The notes below the pieces were generated by a model. The model did no database searches, had not been told where the DNA came from, and worked only from the letters and a program-made list of their open reading frames with translations. The position numbers and the translations under genes were made by a program. 64,000 bases of DNA from Saccharopolyspora kobensis. Lineage in GTDB: Bacteria; Actinomycetota; Actinomycetes; Mycobacteriales; Pseudonocardiaceae. Below are positions 59,929 to 64,000 of the stretch, one piece after another (within the stretch, counting starts at the first letter, position 1; each line of letters begins with the position of its first letter). The stretch is from assembly GCF_900108315.1 (NCBI RefSeq), contig NZ_FNVB01000003.1, positions 62,001 through 126,000 of the forward strand. The letters are read 5' to 3'.

Positions 59929-62064
59929 TCAGGATACCAGCCCGTTCGGTGTGATCGCGGTCGAACCGGCGGGCAGGCCGTCGGGCCGGTGCAGCCCGAG
60001 GAAGGTGACCGGTCCGTCCAGCTCGGCCGCCGGGTCCCAGGTGGTGACCGACCCGCACTTCCCGCGCCACAGCTCGACCAGGTGGCGCACGGTCAGGTAC
60101 TCGCGCTGCACCAGGGCCTGGGCCAGCGCACCGGTGGCGAAGTTGTTGTTCTCCAGCTGGTTGAAGATGCGGTCGCTTTCCAGGTACAGGTGCAGCCAGA
60201 TCGCCGTCCACGTCCCGTCCGCCCCGCGCGCGAACACGACCGGCAGTGCGATGCGGCCGGAGCCGCGCATGTCCGAGCGCGTCCGCACGGTGCGCGCGTC
60301 GAAGGGTGCGCCGGCTTGCTCGCGGTCGCGGGTCATCCAGCCGAACATCGACTCGGCGACCTGGTTGAAGTTCTCGCCGCTGAAGATGTCGACCTCTGGC
60401 ACCACGTAGGCGGCGTCGACCGAGCCCAGCGGGATGTCGATGAACTCCGTCGCACCGCCCGGTGCCGAGGTGAGGTCCCCGGAGTGCACCACCGCATCGT
60501 CGGTGAGGCGGGTCCACGAAACGTGCCCGAGGTAGCCGAACTCCGCGTCGAGGAGCTGTCCGCCCAGGTCGAAGTCGGTGTCCTCGCGGGTCTGCCGCCA
60601 GTAGGTGAAGAACCGGAGCAGCTCCCCGTCGACCTTGCTGCGGGAGCCGCGCGGCAGCACTCCGAACCCGTCCTCGCTCGCCGCACCGGACAGCGGCAGC
60701 GCCACGTCCAGCACCGCCGGGTCGACCACCAGCCGCTCGGCCTCGGGCAGCCGGGTGCGCAGTTCGGCGTCGATCAGGGCGCTCGCCCGTTCGATCACCT
60801 CGCGCGGGAGCGGTGCCCGCGCGTCCGGGGTGACCCATGCCCGGCGGGCGCGGTTGACGAACACGCGGTGCCCGTCGGCCGTACTGCGGTTGATGAGGTG
60901 TTCCCGCACCGAGCACAGCACGCGCCCGGAGACGGTTCCGAGCACCTTCGCCATGGCGTCCAGCACCGCGTCCGGTTCGGCGGACTGGCGGAGCAACCGG
61001 TCGAGGGACCGCATGAACAATCCGGGTGCTTCGGACAGGACCGCGACGGCAGCGGGGACGTCCCCGGCGGCGAACGCCAGTTCCGCCCGGCCGGTCAGCG
61101 ACTTCGCGGTCCGCTGGCCGCGCGCGACGGCGAACACGTCCTGCGCGCCGGGGAACTTCGGGTGCTCGTGCGGGTGCAGCCGCTCGCCGAGCCGCTTGAA
61201 CCGCTCCGCCCACCGGGCGATGTCGCCGAGCTTGCCCTCGCTGCCGGTCACGACCTCGTCCAACGCGGCCAGCAGGACCCGCCGCTCGCGCCGGGTGAAG
61301 CTGCGGAACCGGGTCGGCTCGACCAGCGTCACGTCACCACCGCTGGCCTGGCACGCCGTGCGCAGCACGTCCACCACGGTGTCGACTTCGAGCAGCGGAA
61401 GTCCCGCCGCCAGCCGCACGGCGTTGATCACGGCCCGGTTCTCCCGCACCGGGATGCTCTCCGGCGGCGCGTAGTGCCCGGCCAGCTCGGCGAGCAGCTC
61501 GCGGTCGGCCTCCCGCAGCGGTGTCGTGGACCCGGCCAGCGCCAAGTGCAGCGCGCGGGCCTCGTCGTCGAACGAATCGCCCAGGTGCACGATCGTGACG
61601 CGGTCCTTGACCGAGGGGATTAGCTCGTCGTTCGCGGCCAGCATCTCGGCGTAGGTGTGCTGGTAGCGGCCGTAGCTCGGGAGGTCCAGCAGGCCTACCA
61701 GCCTGGCGCTGAGCAGACCGAGCAGTTCGGCGTCGGTCGCATCGCCCGGGGTGAAGGCCTCCCGCAGGCAGCTCACCCAGAACTCCACGGTGTCCGGCAC
61801 GCCGTTCGGGAAGTCGATGAAGTACGGGTTGTGCCGCACGTGGTCGCCGACCAGCTCGCGCACCGCGCCGACCACCTGCGCGGCCAGGGCCGCGGCCGCA
61901 CCGGGCTCCAGCCCGGACACGTGTTCCAGCAGGTCGCGCGAGGCTTTGAATCCGGCCCGCACCAGGACGGAGTCCAGCTGCCGCGCGGCGGCGGAACCAT
62001 CCCCGGTCGGCGCCGTGCTGCGGGGCACGCGCAGCGTCCGCTGGATGATCTGCTGTTCGAGCAC
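59929..62064 (-). CDS. Large TerD-like protein (MXAN_6230/SCO0854-like)
   Basis: 711 aa. A helical N-terminal region of ~490 residues (LVGDHVRHNPYFIDFPNGVP, then FWVSCLREAFTPGDATDAEL) is followed by a C-terminal TerD-like beta domain from ~495: DTDFDLGGQLLDAEFGYLGH, DAVVHSGDLTSAPGGATEFI and VPEVDIFSGENFNQVAESMF. In TerD such acidic loops bind calcium. Related proteins sit in Ter-type stress systems; their activity is unknown. GTG start 62064 with TAGGAG upstream, 8 bp after the previous gene. Distal gene of a four-gene minus-strand operon. Confidence 0.75.
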   Translation of the reverse strand: MLEQQIIQRTLRVPRSTAPTGDGSAAARQLDSVLVRAGFKASRDLLEHVSGLEPGAAAALAAQVVGAVRELVGDHVRHNPYFIDFPNGVPDTVEFWVSCLREAFTPGDATDAELLGLLSARLVGLLDLPSYGRYQHTYAEMLAANDELIPSVKDRVTIVHLGDSFDDEARALHLALAGSTTPLREADRELLAELAGHYAPPESIPVRENRAVINAVRLAAGLPLLEVDTVVDVLRTACQASGGDVTLVEPTRFRSFTRRERRVLLAALDEVVTGSEGKLGDIARWAERFKRLGERLHPHEHPKFPGAQDVFAVARGQRTAKSLTGRAELAFAAGDVPAAVAVLSEAPGLFMRSLDRLLRQSAEPDAVLDAMAKVLGTVSGRVLCSVREHLINRSTADGHRVFVNRARRAWVTPDARAPLPREVIERASALIDAELRTRLPEAERLVVDPAVLDVALPLSGAASEDGFGVLPRGSRSKVDGELLRFFTYWRQTREDTDFDLGGQLLDAEFGYLGHVSWTRLTDDAVVHSGDLTSAPGGATEFIDIPLGSVDAAYVVPEVDIFSGENFNQVAESMFGWMTRDREQAGAPFDARTVRTRSDMRGSGRIALPVVFARGADGTWTAIWLHLYLESDRIFNQLENNNFATGALAQALVQREYLTVRHLVELWRGKCGSVTTWDPAAELDGPVTFLGLHRPDGLPAGSTAITPNGLVS

Positions 62065-62071
62065 GGGACTC

Positions 62072-62728
62072 CTAGGTTCCTCGGGCCGGGATCTGGGCGA
62101 CCCGGGTTCGCTCATCGGGTCCGATCCAGACGAACGCGGGTGCGCCGATCTCCGGGACCTCGTGGTGCGGGAGGTTGATGTCGGGCGACAGCGCCACGAG
62201 CGACATCTGGTTTCCGGGCGGCCATTCGCAGGCGACGTCGACGACCAGCCTGCTGACCCTGCGGTACCTGGTGGGCTTGCCGCGGATGCCCGCTACGGTG
62301 CCGCGCACCTGGACGGCCTCGGCGCGGAACGCCTCGTAGGCGTCGGCGAACCGGGATGCGGTGAAGCTCCGGACCGTCGTGTCGAAGTAGTGGGTCCAGG
62401 CCGGCGCCAGGAAGACCCACGGGAAGGCCGTCCAGATCACGTTCCAGTACCACGGGAAGAACTCCTCGTCGTCCCACGCGTTCACGGTGACCAAGCGCAC
62501 TGCGAGCGCGCTCACGACGATCAGGAGCAAACCGGTCATGATGGGCTGCTTGATCGTCTTGAAGCTGCCGGTGATCAGCTCGGGGTTCTTCGGCAGCTGC
62601 GCGGGCTCGCCGATGCTGGAGACCACGCGAACTCGCGCCCCGCGCTGGACGAGGCGCTTCGCGGCGTTGAAATCCTTCGGCGCGGCAAGCGTTCCCGCCG
62701 CCCGGCGCTGCTGCTCACCGGCGCTCAT
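62072..62728 (-). CDS. Two-helix membrane protein (paralogue of the protein at 63228-63962)
   Basis: 218 aa. A cytoplasmic N-terminus (~70 aa) is followed by two membrane helices (IMTGLLLIVVSALAVRLVTV and WYWNVIWTAFPWVFLAPAW) and a soluble beta domain (AEAVQVRGTVAGIRGKPTRY, ending GAPAFVWIGPDERTRVAQIP). It shares FFPWYWNV and the GAP.FVWIGPD..T.V.QI ending with the gene two upstream, so the two are duplicates, but it lacks the SHOCT tail. GGAGAGGTGGGC precedes the ATG, and it overlaps the HEAT gene by 4 bp. Function unknown. Confidence 0.75.
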   Translation of the reverse strand: MSAGEQQRRAAGTLAAPKDFNAAKRLVQRGARVRVVSSIGEPAQLPKNPELITGSFKTIKQPIMTGLLLIVVSALAVRLVTVNAWDDEEFFPWYWNVIWTAFPWVFLAPAWTHYFDTTVRSFTASRFADAYEAFRAEAVQVRGTVAGIRGKPTRYRRVSRLVVDVACEWPPGNQMSLVALSPDINLPHHEVPEIGAPAFVWIGPDERTRVAQIPARGT

Positions 62729-63219
62729 GCCCACCTCTCCAGGGTTCTCGCGGCCCACGAGCCCAGCTCGTCGTCCGCCAGCAGTTCGCTCACCAGCCTC
62801 GTCCGTTCCTCGGACGGCCCGGCTTCCGCGCAGGCCGCCGCCGCGTTGTGCCGGACGTTCACGTCGTCGTCGGAGCGCATGGCGGCCGCCATCACCCGGT
62901 GGACCACCGGGTGGTCCGCGTAGGGACCGAGGGCCATCGCCGCGTGCTGGCGCACCAGGTCCTCGTCGTGATCGGACAGGGCGGCCACCACCGCCTCGCC
63001 CGCTTCCCGGCGGGCCTCTTCGTCGACCGGCGGGTAGAGCCGCAGGGCGGTCGCGCACTCGACGCGGGCGAGTTCGTGCTCGTCCGGGTCTGCGAGCACC
63101 GACGCCAGGAACCCGTGTGCGCTCTCGCCGTCGAGCTCAGCGACGATCGCGGCCTTCTCGTCGTCTTCCGGCTCCAGCGCGCGGTACCGCTCGATGAGCC
63201 TTCCGATCCGGTCCACCAC
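62725..63219 (-). CDS. HEAT-repeat-like helical protein
   Basis: 164 aa. Short alpha-helical repeats: AHGFLASVLADPDEHELARV, then EAVVAALSDHDEDLVRQHAA and DDVNVRHNAAAACAEAGPSE. This pattern fits HEAT/Armadillo repeats that bind proteins. I chose GTG 63219 (AGGAG 5 bp upstream); GTG 63216 and 63225 are alternatives. It lies between two paralogous membrane proteins and overlaps the second by 4 bp, so it may be their cytoplasmic partner. Confidence 0.7.
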   Translation of the reverse strand: MVDRIGRLIERYRALEPEDDEKAAIVAELDGESAHGFLASVLADPDEHELARVECATALRLYPPVDEEARREAGEAVVAALSDHDEDLVRQHAAMALGPYADHPVVHRVMAAAMRSDDDVNVRHNAAAACAEAGPSEERTRLVSELLADDELGSWAARTLERWA

Positions 63220-63227
63220 GTGCACTC

Positions 63228-63962
63228 CTAGCCCAGCAGTCGTTGTTTGGCCTTCTGGTACTCCTCGTCGCTGAGCGCGCCGCTGGAGTGCAACTCCGCG
63301 AGCATCGCCGAGGAATCCACGACGTCCGCACCGGGCTCCGGCGGTTCGGCGACTCCGGATGCGATCTGCACGACCTTGGTCTGCTGGTCCGGTCCGATCC
63401 AGACGTGCGCGGGCGCGCCGACCTTCGGCACCTCGGTCTGCAGCAGGCTGATCTGCGTGGTGAGCACCACGAGCGGGCCTTGCGCGCCGCACCCGATCTC
63501 CGCGGCCAACCTGATCACCCGGCCGCTCTCGCTGGTCATCACGTGCACGTTCTCGACGGTGCCCGCGACGCGGACCGCCCGGGCCCGGAACTCCTCGAAG
63601 CCCGCGGCGAACCTGCGGGCGCAGGCCTGCCGCCGGAGCGACTTGGCGTAGCCGAGCCAGACCGGGGTCAGGAAGAACCACGGGAACAGCGTCCAGACCA
63701 CGTTCCAGTACCACGGGAAGAAACCGTCTTCGTCCCAGGCGTTGAACGTGATGACGTACACCGCGAGCACGCTCACCGCGCACAGCACGACACCGCCCAG
63801 GAACTGCTGGCCGGGTGAGGAGATCGCACCGACGACCGCCTCTGGATCCGGCTCCAGCCGGGACGCGTCGGAGTCCCCGGTGACCACGCGCACGCGGGCA
63901 TTGTTGTCGACACGTTCGGCCAGCGCGAAGAAGTCCTCCGTCGAGGAAAGGTGCTCGGGCAT
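63228..63962 (-). CDS. Two-helix membrane protein with C-terminal SHOCT domain
   Basis: 244 aa. N-terminal cytoplasmic part, two membrane helices (FLGGVVLCAVSVLAVYVITF and WYWNVVWTLFPWFFLTPVWL) and a soluble domain (RAVRVAGTVENVHVMTSESG, then GAPAHVWIGPDQQTKVVQIA). It ends in a short SHOCT unit (LAELHSSGALSDEEYQKAKQ). SHOCT units help oligomerise or anchor membrane proteins. Paralogue of the protein at 62072-62728. First complete gene of the operon at the window's right edge; the promoter probably lies just beyond 63962. Confidence 0.75.
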   Translation of the reverse strand: MPEHLSSTEDFFALAERVDNNARVRVVTGDSDASRLEPDPEAVVGAISSPGQQFLGGVVLCAVSVLAVYVITFNAWDEDGFFPWYWNVVWTLFPWFFLTPVWLGYAKSLRRQACARRFAAGFEEFRARAVRVAGTVENVHVMTSESGRVIRLAAEIGCGAQGPLVVLTTQISLLQTEVPKVGAPAHVWIGPDQQTKVVQIASGVAEPPEPGADVVDSSAMLAELHSSGALSDEEYQKAKQRLLG

Positions 63963-64000
63963 GGACTGATCCTAACCAGACGCCAAAATCGTTGGCCAGC

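Noticed and set aside
1-64000. tRNA, rRNA or riboswitch genes
   Set aside because: No cloverleaf-like tRNA sequence, rRNA or known riboswitch core was recognised by eye; a covariance-model scan would be needed to exclude small RNAs.

Overview
The window is very G+C-rich, uses many GTG starts and is packed with translationally coupled genes. It carries an actinobacterial DnaE1, an ESX/type VII secretion locus, a 2-methylisoborneol-type terpene cluster with a family 2B encapsulin, and a Streptomyces-like contractile injection system. Together these point to a filamentous actinomycete, most likely of the Pseudonocardiales (Saccharopolyspora-like). The genus is an inference; no rRNA is present to settle it.

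Layout. 1-9.4 kb: ordinary chromosomal genes (TetR regulator with a divergent oxidoreductase, TauE/SafE permease, AraC and LysR regulators, ABM monooxygenase, SH3-like protein, dnaE, GNAT acetyltransferase). 9.7-15.2 kb: a five-gene operon of family 2B encapsulin shell, 2-MIB-type terpene cyclase, geranyl-diphosphate C-methyltransferase, polyprenyl diphosphate synthase and IspH, closed by a strong bidirectional hairpin. 15.2-37.0 kb: a contractile injection system locus with two accessory membrane proteins, a LuxR-type regulator, a secreted beta-propeller protein, cap protein, AAA+ ATPase, sheath, two tube proteins, LysM, spike, PAAR, gp25 and baseplate J/I proteins, a large disordered protein and a divergent DUF4157 protein. 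The C-terminus of the DUF4157 protein looks like a zinc-dependent deaminase toxin. 37-40 kb: nitroreductase with divergent TetR regulator, and a DUF222/HNH protein. 40.1-58.5 kb: an ESX locus (EccB, EccC, EccD, mycosin) with two response regulators and two histidine-kinase-like proteins inside it, plus a minus-strand run of likely substrates. 58.5-59.8 kb: two broken genes. 59.9-64 kb: a minus-strand operon of a TerD-like protein, two paralogous membrane proteins and a HEAT-repeat protein.

How the parts work together. The terpene operon can take IPP/DMAPP (IspH) to GPP (synthase), 2-methyl-GPP (methyltransferase) and 2-methylisoborneol (cyclase), with the cyclase probably packaged in the encapsulin. 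The injection system has sheath, tube, spike, baseplate, cap and ATPase, but no recognisable tail fibre or classical helical tape measure. This fits the cytoplasmic Streptomyces-type systems better than a secreted particle. The ESX locus has EccB, EccC and EccD, but no EccE is visible, and its mycosin has lost all three catalytic residues.

Most interesting observations: the probable deaminase effector of the injection system; a [VIL]QR tripeptide repeated through the disordered protein and also present in that effector; the catalytically dead mycosin; a two-in-one histidine kinase built into the ESX operon; and several intergenic inverted repeats that resemble dispersed elements.
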